Positions 47,778-56,696 are shown, counted from the stretch's first letter. The stretch is 64,000 bases of DNA from Methylobacter sp. S3L5C (GCF_022788635.1 NZ_CP076024.1:4007503-4071502), one strand, 5' to 3'. The notes: a model not told the origin generated them from the letters alone. A program made the numbers and translations.

Positions 47778-48598
47778 GGTTCTGTTGACGTTTCACCAAT
47801 CCGGTAGAATAAGTCGTTTTGAATGAAATGAAGCGGATAACATTAAGTGATGAAGAGTGGACTCGTATTTTGGCAAGCTTAAAAAAATTGCCTGGAGTTC
47901 ATATCGGTTTACCCGATATTTGCAGGCAGTTTGTTAATGCCATTTTGTGGATATTACGTACGGGAGCACAGTGGCGTGTATTACCGTCAACGTATGGTAA
48001 ATGGAATAGCATCTTCAAGCGTTTTTCACGTTGGTGTATCAATGGCATATGGGGTGAAATTCTCTGTCATCTTGCTGAAGACGCTGATTTACAAGATGTT
48101 TCCATGGATGGTTCAGTTATTAGAGCACATGCCTGCGCAGCTGGAGCGGCATATAGTTCTGCTGAGAATGAAGCACTTGGGCGCTCCAAAGGTGGATTTG
48201 GTTGTAAGATTCACGCGCTTTGTGATGGCTTGGGCATGCCCATCAAATTTATCCTGACAGGCGGGCAGGAGGCTGAATGCAAGCAAGCCATATCTTTATT
48301 GGAAAATGTTAATGCTTCAGCCGTTTTAGCAGACAAAGCCTACGACACGAACGAGTTGCGGGAGTGGTTAGCCAGTCGTGAAATAAAAGCGGTTATCCCA
48401 CCTAAATCGAACCGAAAAGAAGATATTGAGTGCGATTATTGGCATTATAAGGAGCGGCATGCCATTGAATGTATGTTCGGTAAGCTCAAGCACTATCGCA
48501 GAATTGCTACACGATATGAGAAAAAAGCTATTAATTACATGGGGATGCTATCATTTTCCTCGGTGCTTTTATGGCTGAGGTGAAACGTCAACAGAACC
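47778..48598 (+). mobile_element. IS5-family insertion sequence, copy 2 (821 bp)
   Basis: Same length and terminal repeats (GGTTCTGTTGACGTTTCACC) as the copy at 22491-23311, here on the plus strand with TA duplications at 47776 and 48599. It splits the amidohydrolase gene near its 5' end. Confidence 0.93.
47819..48583 (+). CDS. IS5-family transposase, copy 2
   Basis: The 254-residue protein is identical to that of copy 1, with the same DDE segments. Identity points to recent movement of this element within the genome. Confidence 0.93.
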   Translation: MNEMKRITLSDEEWTRILASLKKLPGVHIGLPDICRQFVNAILWILRTGAQWRVLPSTYGKWNSIFKRFSRWCINGIWGEILCHLAEDADLQDVSMDGSVIRAHACAAGAAYSSAENEALGRSKGGFGCKIHALCDGLGMPIKFILTGGQEAECKQAISLLENVNASAVLADKAYDTNELREWLASREIKAVIPPKSNRKEDIECDYWHYKERHAIECMFGKLKHYRRIATRYEKKAINYMGMLSFSSVLLWLR

Positions 48599-48694
48599 TA
48601 GGGGTAGCTCCAAAAAAATCGTGCAAATAAGCAGGACGATTTCTCATATCAATAATTTTTTGCATAATTTTTTATCTATTTTTTATCTATTTTT

Positions 48695-49897
48695 TTATGA
48701 GTAAAAACTGTGAGAAGGATAATTTCCGTTTAGTGCCCAATCACCCAATTCATTTAATTTATAATCCAAAGGATCATGTAATGTATAAACGCGCAAATTT
48801 CGCCAAAATCTATCCAGCTTGAGCGTAAAGGTTGTGGATCTGGCGCCAGCGACTTCAAATATGCGCGATGTCACATCCAAACCCGTCTTGGTGATATTTA
48901 CTTTTGCTGCAAAAATGGCAAGTGCAACTTCACCTCGCTCTTCTGCAGTCAGGCTTAAGCCTTTTTCCCAGGCATTATCTAAAAGTCTGGCCGCATGATC
49001 TGCCAACACCCTTGATGCTTCGAGACTGGCCCAAAACTCACCATAATGTAAAAGGGTATAAGGATCTTCCTGAATGTTTTTGGCTAGTGACCCTGACCAG
49101 ACACGTGAATTTTTTTGAGTATATTTCACCGCTTCAGACAATGCACCTTCAGTAATTCCAAGATAAATGTTGGTAAAAATTAATTGAGCTATTAAAGATC
49201 GTAGACTTGAAAATGGAGAACTAAGCGGTCCCGGGTTAATTAATAACTCATGCTCTTCTACCCTAAGCGCTGTAAATTCAACGCTACCACTATCTGTCTG
49301 GCGTTGCCCCATATTATTCCAGTCATTATTGAGATGAATACCAGAACGTTGTGTCGGAATAGCTGCCACAATAAATTTTTTAGTGCCCTCTTCAATCGCA
49401 GAAATAATCAGGCGATCCGAATCCGTTGCACCCGAACAAAAACTCTTTTGACCATTAAAGAATAAATGATTATCTTGATGTGTTGCGATAGTCCTGGTGT
49501 CCAAAGGATTGAGTGCATTACCCCACCATAAATTTTTTTCTGCAGTTTCTTTAAATAATTTTTGCCACTGGTCTGTTGTTCCATACAATCGAATGGACGC
49601 TAGCATAAGAAATTGAAAGGCGAACACTTGAGCTAAGGAGCTATCAGTTTTAGCGATAGTTCTAACCGTTTTATAAATAGTTGACCAATTAGCGCCCAAT
49701 CCTCCGAACTCTTCTGGAATTGAAAGCTTAAGCAATCCACTTTCCCGAATTGCCTGCCTTTGTTCTAATGGTGTTCCCCCTTCAGCATCCCGTTCCGCAG
49801 CGGTTTCATAAAAATACTGACTTAGTTCTTCTGCTACTTCATGAATTTGCCCAACAAATCTTGGACTTGATGGTTCATCCAGGTTAACTGCTTTCAT
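48695..49897 (-). CDS. DszC-like acyl-CoA dehydrogenase-fold monooxygenase
   Basis: The 400-residue protein belongs to the flavin-dependent DszC/SfnB branch of the acyl-CoA dehydrogenase fold, which oxygenates sulfur compounds. Motifs: LKLSIPEEFGGLGANWSTIY, GNALNPLDTRTIA, NGQKSFCSGATDSDRLIISA, LNNDWNNMGQRQTDSGSVEF and EVAGARSTTFTLKLDRFWRN, then RVYTLHDPLDYKLNELGDWA. I chose the start at 49897 because it lies 10 bases after the ssuD stop; a much longer open frame upstream overlaps ssuD and is not protein-like. It closely resembles the IS-split gene at 51482-54385, so the cluster carries two paralogues. Substrate unknown. Confidence 0.87.
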   Translation of the reverse strand: MKAVNLDEPSSPRFVGQIHEVAEELSQYFYETAAERDAEGGTPLEQRQAIRESGLLKLSIPEEFGGLGANWSTIYKTVRTIAKTDSSLAQVFAFQFLMLASIRLYGTTDQWQKLFKETAEKNLWWGNALNPLDTRTIATHQDNHLFFNGQKSFCSGATDSDRLIISAIEEGTKKFIVAAIPTQRSGIHLNNDWNNMGQRQTDSGSVEFTALRVEEHELLINPGPLSSPFSSLRSLIAQLIFTNIYLGITEGALSEAVKYTQKNSRVWSGSLAKNIQEDPYTLLHYGEFWASLEASRVLADHAARLLDNAWEKGLSLTAEERGEVALAIFAAKVNITKTGLDVTSRIFEVAGARSTTFTLKLDRFWRNLRVYTLHDPLDYKLNELGDWALNGNYPSHSFYS

Positions 49898-49907
49898 TAT
49901 TTTAACC

Positions 49908-51050
49908 TTATGCTGATACTGGTTCTTGAGATTTACCAAGAGCTTCACCGAATGGTCCAGTGAGATTAATTTTAATCCCTGCTTCATGGCTTGGGGTAAG
50001 ATCAATCGGTAACAATGGAAATAAAAGCTCTGCGACCCGATATGATTCTTCCAAATGTGGATAGCCCGAGAAAATAAAGTAATCAATACCCAAGTCAGCA
50101 TATTCCTTAATTCGGCTAGTAACTTCTGTTGGATTGCCAACCAAAGCAGTACCGGCACCGCCCCTAACCAAGCCAACACCAGCCCATAAATTGGGAGCAA
50201 CAACGAGATTATCCCGACTGCCTTTATGTAACTCAGTCATTTTTTTTTGTCCTACCGAATCAAAGTTGGCAACTGCTGATTGTGCGGCAGTAATAGTTTC
50301 ATCGGTCACATAGGACAACAACTCATCAGCGGCTTTCCATGCCTCACTACTGGTTTCTCTTACAATAACATGCAGACGAATTCCAAATTTTAACGTTCTG
50401 CCTAATTTGGCTGCCTTATCACGCACTCTGTTTATTTTTTCCGCTACTGCCGCAAGTGGCTCTCCCCATGTTAAAAACACATCAATATGTTCAGCACTAA
50501 GGTCTATAGCGGCATCCGATGAACCACCTATGAATAATGGGGGGTATGGCTTCTGAATTGAGCCGGAAGGAAGGCTTGCCCCTTTAACCTTAATATAATC
50601 GCCATCAAAATTCGTTGTTTCACCTGATAGTACAGCTTTCCAGATTGTTAAAAATTCACTCGCTTCCAAATAGCGTTCGTCATGCTCTAGAAAACTACCA
50701 TCCGCTTGTTGCTCAACAGGATCGCCACCGGCAACAACATTAATCAATAGTCTACCCCCGGAAATACGATCCAAGGTTGAAGCCATTCGTGCCGATACGG
50801 TCGGCGAAGTGAATCCTGGGCGGACTGCAACTAAAAACTTGAGGTTTTTAGTTCTATTAATCAAGGATGAAGCAATCACCCAAGGATCTTCACATGCGCG
50901 TCCCGATGGTACTAATACCCCTTCAAAACCCAAGTTATCAGCGGCTTGTGCAATTTGTTTTAGATAAGAATAAGTGACTGGTCTGGCACCATGTTCGGCA
51001 CCTAGGTAACGGTTATCCCCATGCGTGGGAAGGAACCAGAATATTTTCAT
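49908..51050 (-). CDS. ssuD: FMNH2-dependent alkanesulfonate monooxygenase (SsuD/MsuD type)
   Basis: SsuD cleaves alkanesulfonates to sulfite and an aldehyde; acting on methanesulfonate (MsuD) it gives formaldehyde. The 380-residue LLM-fold protein begins [17 protein letters not shown] and has [75 protein letters not shown] and [20 protein letters not shown]. The ATG at 51050 is preceded by AAAGGAAAA; an upstream ATG would add 23 poor residues. It leads an operon with the dszC-like gene, the amidohydrolase and ribB. A sigma-54 promoter lies about 40 bases upstream. SsuD and MsuD cannot be told apart by eye. Confidence 0.92.
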   Translation of the reverse strand: MKIFWFLPTHGDNRYLGAEHGARPVTYSYLKQIAQAADNLGFEGVLVPSGRACEDPWVIASSLINRTKNLKFLVAVRPGFTSPTVSARMASTLDRISGGRLLINVVAGGDPVEQQADGSFLEHDERYLEASEFLTIWKAVLSGETTNFDGDYIKVKGASLPSGSIQKPYPPLFIGGSSDAAIDLSAEHIDVFLTWGEPLAAVAEKINRVRDKAAKLGRTLKFGIRLHVIVRETSSEAWKAADELLSYVTDETITAAQSAVANFDSVGQKKMTELHKGSRDNLVVAPNLWAGVGLVRGGAGTALVGNPTEVTSRIKEYADLGIDYFIFSGYPHLEESYRVAELLFPLLPIDLTPSHEAGIKINLTGPFGEALGKSQEPVSA

Positions 51051-51088
51051 GTTAATTTTCCTTTTAGAAAGAACTCTATTGAATTTAT

Positions 51089-51104
51089 AGCGATTATCGT
51101 GCCA
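51089..51104 (-). promoter_or_regulatory. Sigma-54 promoter of the ssuD operon
   Basis: The minus strand reads TGGCACGATAATCGCT, with GG at -24 and GC at -12 in the spacing seen at the msuE promoter. The binding palindromes at 51156 and 51187 lie upstream of it. Confidence 0.75.
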
Positions 51105-51155
51105 TAAAAATTTCAACATAAATTCATTAAGTTAGCATTCATGCGTTACTGTTCC

Positions 51156-51171
51156 TGCTGCTACAGAAGCA
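51156..51171. promoter_or_regulatory. Candidate SfnR binding site (ssuD/dszC2 region, site 1)
   Basis: TGCTGCTACAGAAGCA matches the consensus TGCTGYTATRRCAGCA at 14 of 16 positions. It lies 52 bases upstream of the ssuD promoter and about 170 upstream of the divergent one. Confidence 0.55.
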
Positions 51172-51186
51172 GCTCAGCACTATCTA

Positions 51187-51202
51187 TGCTGTTATAGCAG
51201 CA
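51187..51202. promoter_or_regulatory. Candidate SfnR binding site (ssuD/dszC2 region, site 2)
   Basis: TGCTGTTATAGCAGCA matches the consensus at all 16 positions. It lies 83 bases from the ssuD promoter and 140 from the divergent one, good enhancer distances for both. Confidence 0.65.
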
Positions 51203-51309
51203 GAATATTCGGAAAAAATTCAAATTTTATATTTACCGGTCTTGAAATAAGCATCTCAGTGCGTTTTGCTATCAACGCAAGTTATTGATGCTGCTTATTA
51301 ATCAATAAA

Positions 51310-51325
51310 TGCTGCTGGAACAGCA
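51310..51325. promoter_or_regulatory. Candidate SfnR binding site (ssuD/dszC2 region, site 3)
   Basis: TGCTGCTGGAACAGCA matches the consensus at 14 of 16 positions. It lies only 16 bases before the plus-strand sigma-54 promoter but about 205 from the ssuD one, so it may mainly serve ssuD or repress its near neighbour. Confidence 0.5.
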
Positions 51326-51341
51326 TCTTAAGCTCTGTAAT

Positions 51342-51357
51342 TGGCACGTTATCTGCT
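51342..51357 (+). promoter_or_regulatory. Sigma-54 promoter of the dszC2-sfnR unit
   Basis: TGGCACGTTATCTGCT has GG at -24 and GC at -12, spaced as in the other two. It is about 125 bases before the ATG of the split dszC-like gene, so it would also drive the regulator gene that follows. Confidence 0.8.
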
Positions 51358-51933
51358 GTTAATTCTAGAAATAAACTATTAATAGTTTAATTTTTCTCTA
51401 TTTTAATAGGTCATATTCTTTGGACTTGTATCTCATTAGAGCAGTTTTTAATTGAATTAGAGCGTTATTGATATAAAAAATATGGTGTTAACTTTGAATA
51501 AAAATGTATTTACGACCAACGAAAAATTTTTAAATGAAAATGTGGAAAGCCCATTAGAGATTGCCCGAAGATTATCTAAACAATTTGCTCAAACTGCGGC
51601 TGAAAGAGATTATCTTGGTGGGACTCCAAAATTGGAAAAAGACCAAATCCGTGAAAGTGGCTTGCTTTCTTTAATCATTCCCAAGGAATATGGAGGGCTG
51701 GGAGCCAATTGGTCAGAAGCTATGCTGGTAATCAGAGAAATTGCAAAAGCAGATAGCTCGCTTGCCCATTTATTTGGATTTCAACATTTGATGTTAGCGA
51801 CAGTTTATCTTTTTTCAAAACCGGAACAATGGAAGCCTTGGTTTGAGCAAACAGCTCAGCTCAACTGGTTTCCCCCTGCGTCAGAATAGTTGTCGCCTCA
51901 ACTTTTAAGAAAAAATAAAATTTGAGAGTAGAA

Positions 51934-52434
51934 ATGAAAAAATATAAAAGGTATTCAGTAGGCTTCAGAGAGCAGGCCCTGGTAAAAGTATACAATCGTA
52001 GTAATGACCAATCAGTTCAGTCCGTCGCAAACGAATTGAATATCCATTTAACAACCTTGAAGGCTTGGATGAAACAGAAGGAACAGGACGTCAAACTTGC
52101 ACCGCTAAAATCAAAGCGTCCCGAAGATTGGAGCTCTGAAGAACGCTTTACTGCTTTACAAAAAACCTATAATTTGATCGGTGAAGACTTAAATGCCTGG
52201 TGTCGTGAACGCGGCGTTTTTATTCATCAGTTGGAACAATGGAAAGCTGATTTCTGCCGCCAGGATGACTTAGTAGACAAGCGTGAAGAAGCGCGGGTCC
52301 TGCGTATATTGAAAGAAGAAGTCCAAAGCCTTGAGCGCAATTTATTGCGTAAAGACAAAGCCTTAGCAGAAGCCGCAGCGCTGTTGGTACTGCAAAAAAA
52401 GTTCCGGGCGCTCTTGGGGGGAGAGGTCGAATGA
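51934..52434 (+). CDS. IS3-family OrfA, copy 3
   Basis: The 166-residue OrfA is identical to that of copy 1 (HTH NELNIHLTTLKAWMKQ, C-terminal coiled coil). Its TGA overlaps the orfB ATG. Confidence 0.88.
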   Translation: MKKYKRYSVGFREQALVKVYNRSNDQSVQSVANELNIHLTTLKAWMKQKEQDVKLAPLKSKRPEDWSSEERFTALQKTYNLIGEDLNAWCRERGVFIHQLEQWKADFCRQDDLVDKREEARVLRILKEEVQSLERNLLRKDKALAEAAALLVLQKKFRALLGGEVE

Positions 52435-53459
52435 CTGGCCACGAAGAGCGCGAACAAGTGATTGCTTTACTTAATGAATCAGTAACTGCGGGAGCACGTC
52501 AAGCTAAAGCCTGTGAAGTATTAGGACTTAGTGAGCGTACCTTACAACGCTGGCAGACAGGTGAGACGATTCACTGCGATCAACGCCCCTTGCGTGACTA
52601 TCAACCGCCACACAAACTAACAGCAATCGAGCGTGCCGAGGTGCTGATCGTCGCTAATTCAGATGAATTTGGTCATCTGCCACCGAGTCAGATCGTGCCA
52701 CGACTGGCCGACCAAGGTAGCTATCTGGCGTCTGAGTCGACCTTCTATCGCATCCTGCGCGAGGAAAAACAGCTTACCCATCGGCGTAGCGAACGTCCGG
52801 CTCAAACACGAACAAAGCCACGCGCGGCATGTGCTACAGCACCTAATCAACTGTACAGTTGGGACATTACTTATCTGCCATCACTGATCCGTGGACAGTT
52901 TTTCTATCTGTATCTATTTGTTGATATTTTCAGCCGAAAGATCGTCGGTTGGCAGGTGTATGAAGAAGAAAACAGCGCCTTGGCTGGCGAATTGTTACGT
53001 GATCTCTGTCATCGTGAAGGGATACAGGCAGAACAGCTTATCCTGCATTCTGACAACGGCAGTCCGATGAAGGGATCGACTATGCTGGCGACCTTGCAAC
53101 AACTGGGTGTCATGCCTTCGTTTAGTCGGCCATCGGTTAGCAACGATAATCCGTACTCAGAATCGTTGTTTAAGACCTTGAAATATCGTCCTAACTATCC
53201 GCTAAAGCCGTTCGCCGATGTTACGGAAGCGCGTCAGTGGGTCACAAGCTTAGTGGAATGGTACAACCATGAGCATCGTCACAGCGCTATTCGGTTTATT
53301 ACTCCAGCGCAACGCCATGAAGGCTTGGACGACAAGCTTCTGGATAACCGTAAAGTCGTCTACGAAGCAGCACGTGCTAAACATCCGCAACGCTGGACTG
53401 GAAGTTCCCGTAATTGGGAAAAAATCCAGACAGCCCACCTTAACCCAGACAAGGTCTAA
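52431..53459 (+). CDS. IS3-family transposase OrfB, copy 3
   Basis: The 342-residue DDE integrase is identical to copy 1, with LYSWDITYLP, LILHSDNGSPM and NPYSESLFKTLK. No lesion is visible. Confidence 0.92.
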   Translation: MTGHEEREQVIALLNESVTAGARQAKACEVLGLSERTLQRWQTGETIHCDQRPLRDYQPPHKLTAIERAEVLIVANSDEFGHLPPSQIVPRLADQGSYLASESTFYRILREEKQLTHRRSERPAQTRTKPRAACATAPNQLYSWDITYLPSLIRGQFFYLYLFVDIFSRKIVGWQVYEEENSALAGELLRDLCHREGIQAEQLILHSDNGSPMKGSTMLATLQQLGVMPSFSRPSVSNDNPYSESLFKTLKYRPNYPLKPFADVTEARQWVTSLVEWYNHEHRHSAIRFITPAQRHEGLDDKLLDNRKVVYEAARAKHPQRWTGSSRNWEKIQTAHLNPDKV

Positions 53460-54381
53460 ACAAAAAAATGCTACCAAGGAAGTGATTATTTAGAAAACAA
53501 ACCAGAGTAAGATTTAACCGTCGAGGCGACAACTACATTGACAATTACCGGTTTTGGGGTAATGCTGTTAATCCGTTAGATGAAAGATTAATCGCAAAGG
53601 TATTTCCTAATTGGTATGAGTTTTCTGGTAAAAAAAGCTTTTGTTCCGGGGCGATAGATTCTGAAATGCTAATCATTTCCGCGAAGGAAAAAGTGAACGG
53701 CAACCTCTTAATTGCTGCGATTCCAACAGGTAGAAGTGGTGTCACACTAATCAATGACTGGGATAATATAGGCCAACGTCAGACAGATAGCGGCAGTGTG
53801 ATTTTTGAAAAAGTTCGTGTTGAAGAACATGAAATCTTAAAAGATCCCGGTCCTTTGTCAACACCATTTTCATGCCTGCGACCATTAGTCGCTCAACTGA
53901 TATTAACGAATATTTATTTAGGCATCGCTGAGGGTGCTTTTGAAGATGCCAAACAATATAGCCTTCATGAAGCAAGACCATGGCATACCTCAAATATGGC
54001 AGCAGTTAATCATGATCCCTATATTCTTAAACATTATGGAGATTTCTGGGTTGGGATTGAAAGCACTAAAGCATTAACTGATCTTGCTGCCATAAAATTG
54101 GATAATGCTTGGAAAAAAAATGCCCAGCTTTCTGATGATGAGCGTGGCGAAGTAGCAATCCGAATTAACTCAGCAAAAATTTTAGCGACAAGAACAGGAC
54201 TAGACATTACCAGTAAAATGTTCGAAGTCATGGGGTCACGAGCTACACATGCCGGATTAAGGTTGGATCGTCACTGGCGAAACCTTAGAACACATACCCT
54301 GCATGATCCATTAGATTACAAAGTTAAGGAACTTGGCGAGTGGGCACTAAACAATATTTATCCTAAACCAACATTTTACTC

Positions 54382-55515
54382 ATGAATATTATGAACAATT
54401 ATTCTATTGATAGAACGTCCAAAAAAGCATTTGAGCTTCATAATATAGACGAGAAAAATCAACAAACCAATTTATTGGTCTTACCGAATGCACAAGAGCT
54501 GAGCAAGTCAATTAGAGCCACTGCACAGGTATTTGAGGATCCAAAATCTATTGCGCTACTTGCTCGGATAAAATTGATCGCGCCTAGTGATGCAAATGTC
54601 TTAATTATAGGTGAAACGGGCACTGGTAAGGAATTGATAGCACGCCACGTTCATGGTTTAAGTAATCGAAGAGATAAACCATTTGTTGCTGTTAATTGCG
54701 GGGCATTTTCAGACACACTGGTGGAAAGTGAGTTATTTGGTCACGAAAAGGGAGCTTTCACTGGAGCATTTTCTGCTAAAGCCGGCTGGTTTGAAGCAGC
54801 AAATTCCGGCACACTTTTTCTTGATGAAATTGGCGACTTGCCACTCAGTATTCAAGTAAAACTGCTACGTGTTCTCCAAGAACGGGAAATAGTGAGGCTT
54901 GGTTCAACAACCCCGACGACTATTGACGTCAGACTGGTAGCGGCGACTAATGTAAAATTGGAAGAAGCCGTTCGAGCCGGACATTTTCGAGAAGATTTAT
55001 ATTATCGGTTAAGAGTTGCCCACATTGAACTACCAACATTACGAAATCGTCCAGGAGACATCCTTCCATTAGCTAAATATTTCATCTCTGAATATACGCG
55101 TCGACTGAAATATGGTGATATTAAGTTAGATGAACAAGCCAAGAAAAAAATATTACGGCACCCTTGGCCAGGCAACATAAGAGAACTTGAGAATGTCATC
55201 CATCATGCTCTGCTACTTTGCAAGAATAATATTGTTACTAGTGAAGATCTCCTGCTTTCTTGTATTCAGCTTCACAATCGAGGTGAAAATAGCACGAATT
55301 ATGGTCTTGAGCAAAATAAACTAAATGATGCACTACATCAATTATTTGAATCCAATACAGAAAATATTTATGACCATCTTGAAGATACAATCGTGAGAAC
55401 TGCTTATAACTATTGCCATAATAACGCGGTTCAAACGGCTAAATTATTAGGTATTAGCCGAAATATAGTGAGGGCAAGGTTGATTAAAATGGGGGCTATT
55501 AATGCCATCAGATAA
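54382..55515 (+). CDS. sfnR: Sigma-54-dependent activator, SfnR type
   Basis: SfnR-type proteins activate sulfone and sulfonate genes with sigma-54 RNA polymerase. The 377-residue protein lacks an N-terminal sensor domain, as SfnR does. The AAA+ domain has Walker [17 protein letters not shown] (about residues 76-91), the sigma-54 contact loop GAFTGA (124-129), Walker [12 protein letters not shown] and the arginine-finger region [17 protein letters not shown]. The C-terminal Fis-type HTH is [21 protein letters not shown]. Its start overlaps the stop of the split dszC-like gene, and sigma-54 promoters with matching palindromes lie upstream of three units here. Without a sensor domain, its level is probably controlled by transcription. 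Confidence 0.88.
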   Translation: MNIMNNYSIDRTSKKAFELHNIDEKNQQTNLLVLPNAQELSKSIRATAQVFEDPKSIALLARIKLIAPSDANVLIIGETGTGKELIARHVHGLSNRRDKPFVAVNCGAFSDTLVESELFGHEKGAFTGAFSAKAGWFEAANSGTLFLDEIGDLPLSIQVKLLRVLQEREIVRLGSTTPTTIDVRLVAATNVKLEEAVRAGHFREDLYYRLRVAHIELPTLRNRPGDILPLAKYFISEYTRRLKYGDIKLDEQAKKKILRHPWPGNIRELENVIHHALLLCKNNIVTSEDLLLSCIQLHNRGENSTNYGLEQNKLNDALHQLFESNTENIYDHLEDTIVRTAYNYCHNNAVQTAKLLGISRNIVRARLIKMGAINAIR

Positions 55516-55755
55516 AAATGCATTAAATTGATTGATCACTAAATCATCGTGTATACGGTAGCAGTATCGAATTAAATTCGTCACAGTTTAGGCATTCAGA
55601 ATAGATGATTTTTGAAGATGCCAAACTCAATACCTTTAACAGCGTGCTGACAGTCTATGTTGGCAACCAACATTTTAAAAAAACTACTTGCTCTAGTGGC
55701 AAAGATAACTCAATACGCTTTAAGGAAACTTTCAATATTTAATAACAATATAACC
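55516..55755. other. Spacer between sfnR and ribA
   Basis: A 45-codon frame at 55605-55742 (MIFEDAKLNTFNSVLTVYVG) has no ribosome site and no recognisable motif. I looked for an FMN riboswitch before ribA and saw none of its conserved segments. Confidence 0.35.
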
Positions 55756-56364
55756 ATGAAAAATCTAGTTAAAATTTCCTCATCTATTTTACCCACAGAA
55801 TTTGGTGATTATGTCATTTATGCATATAAAGATAGTAGGACTTCTGTTGAACATGTTGCCTTGATTATGGGTAAAGTCAATTTTAAGGAGAATGTACTCA
55901 CTAGAATACATTCAGAATGCCTGACTGGAGATATTTTTTCTTCAAATCGTTGTGACTGTGGAAAACAATTAAAGCTAGCTCAACAAATGATTGCAGAAGA
56001 AAGTGCTGGAATTATCATTTATCTTCGTGATCATGAAGGGAGAGGGATAGGTCTTGGTAATAAAATCCGCGCTTACGCACTTCAGGATCAAGGTTTTGAC
56101 ACAGTTGAAGCCAATATTGCTTTAGGTCTTCCCGTAGATGCACGGTCTTTTGAAGTCGCATCAGAAATTCTTCAAAACATCAATGTTAATTCGATTAGGC
56201 TGATGAGTAATAACCCTAACAAATTCAATGCCCTTAAAACCCTGGGTATTTGTGTTAACAGCTTGGTCCCATTAACAACCACGCCAAATAAAAGTAATTT
56301 TCAATACCTACAAACTAAAAAAATGAAATTAGGACACTTACTAAATAACATTCATAAGATATAG
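55756..56364 (+). CDS. ribA: GTP cyclohydrolase II (RibA)
   Basis: RibA performs the first step of riboflavin synthesis, opening GTP with loss of formate and pyrophosphate. The 202-residue protein has the zinc site HSECLTGDIFSSNRCDCG (Cys55, Cys66, Cys68), the catalytic loop RDHEGRGIGLGNKIRAYALQ and DTVEANIALGLPVDARSF, then SIRLMSNNPNKFNALKTLGI. It is RibA alone, without the RibB fusion. The ATG at 55756 matches the family start; an upstream in-frame ATG adds 33 basic residues with no family likeness. It closes the sulfur island on the plus strand and pairs functionally with the IS-split ribB. Confidence 0.92.
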   Translation: MKNLVKISSSILPTEFGDYVIYAYKDSRTSVEHVALIMGKVNFKENVLTRIHSECLTGDIFSSNRCDCGKQLKLAQQMIAEESAGIIIYLRDHEGRGIGLGNKIRAYALQDQGFDTVEANIALGLPVDARSFEVASEILQNINVNSIRLMSNNPNKFNALKTLGICVNSLVPLTTTPNKSNFQYLQTKKMKLGHLLNNIHKI

Positions 56365-56495
56365 GCTTTCAGATAAATAATATCCTAAGCAGTTAAAAAC
56401 TCCTTTGAAAAATAGACTTATTTCTACGAAAAAAATCTTCCAAGGAGCACATAAATGATAAAACTCGCGACCACATGCTGAATGCTGACTGGAAG

Positions 56496-56696
56496 GATTA
56501 GACACCTCGCCATTCAAGGCAAAACCATTCCCCATGACGAAAAAGCCTTATCCTTGTTCCAGCCGCATACCGGATGGATTAGCAAAGGTAAAGCCGGAGT
56601 TTAGTTGATCTGGGCTTACGGACCTGCATCATGGAAGACAGTCATGGCTTTATCTTGCACAGTCAAATCATGAAAAAGACCACTGACGACAAAGTT
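56496..56696 (+). pseudogene. Fragment of an ISNCY-type transposase
   Basis: The sequence around TTCAAGG-AAAACCATTCCCCATGA and the following frame match the middle of the transposase at 44827-46323 (about 45720-45925), with substitutions and a base-loss frameshift. No ends are preserved. Confidence 0.75.

Larger units (their letters stand above)
46991..48665 (-). pseudogene. Amidohydrolase-family protein, split by IS5
   Basis: The product is a metal-dependent hydrolase fold (amidohydrolase-2 TIM barrel) of unknown substrate. The N-terminal stub (48599-48665) reads MQKIIDMRNRPAYLHDFFGA, and the rest (46991-47777) continues TPGYETAKWLNQRVGSKD, VDKAVIVGRETPSLTIGND, KAINIEPGFAEPALYVDD, LKIICFHGYYPFVNEIIGA and QLLFGSSYPFRDLKQTIDDF. 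Removing the IS and one TA rejoins the frame as FFGATPNTPGYETAKW. The N-terminal His-x-His metal motif of this family is not visible (DMRNRP instead), so a single-metal or non-canonical site is possible. It lies between a dszC-like gene and ribB in the ssuD operon. Confidence 0.8.
51872..53549 (+). mobile_element. IS3-family insertion sequence, copy 3 (1678 bp)
   Basis: Same ends and length as copies 1 and 2, with proteins identical to copy 1. It is flanked by GGTTT duplications and splits the second dszC-like gene. Confidence 0.92.
51482..54385 (+). pseudogene. Second DszC-like monooxygenase, split by IS3
   Basis: This is a paralogue of the gene at 48695-49897. The N-terminal part (51482-51871, 130 codons) reads LSLIIPKEYGGLGANWSEAM and ADSSLAHLFGFQHLMLATVY. 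The C-terminal part (53555-54385, 276 residues) has GNAVNPLDERLIA, SGKKSFCSGAIDSEMLIISA, LINDWDNIGQRQTDSGSVIF and RLDRHWRNLRTHTLHDPLDY. Removing the IS and one GGTTT rejoins AQLNWFWGNAVNPLDERL and gives about 406 residues. The stop overlaps the sfnR start (ATGA), so polar effects of the IS on the regulator are likely. Confidence 0.87.

Noticed and set aside
49898-50203. Long N-terminal extension of the DszC-like protein
   Set aside because: The open frame overlaps ssuD and encodes residues with no family likeness; the start at 49897 fits operon spacing.
55516-55755. FMN riboswitch upstream of ribA
   Set aside because: None of the conserved RFN segments could be read on either strand here or upstream of ribB.
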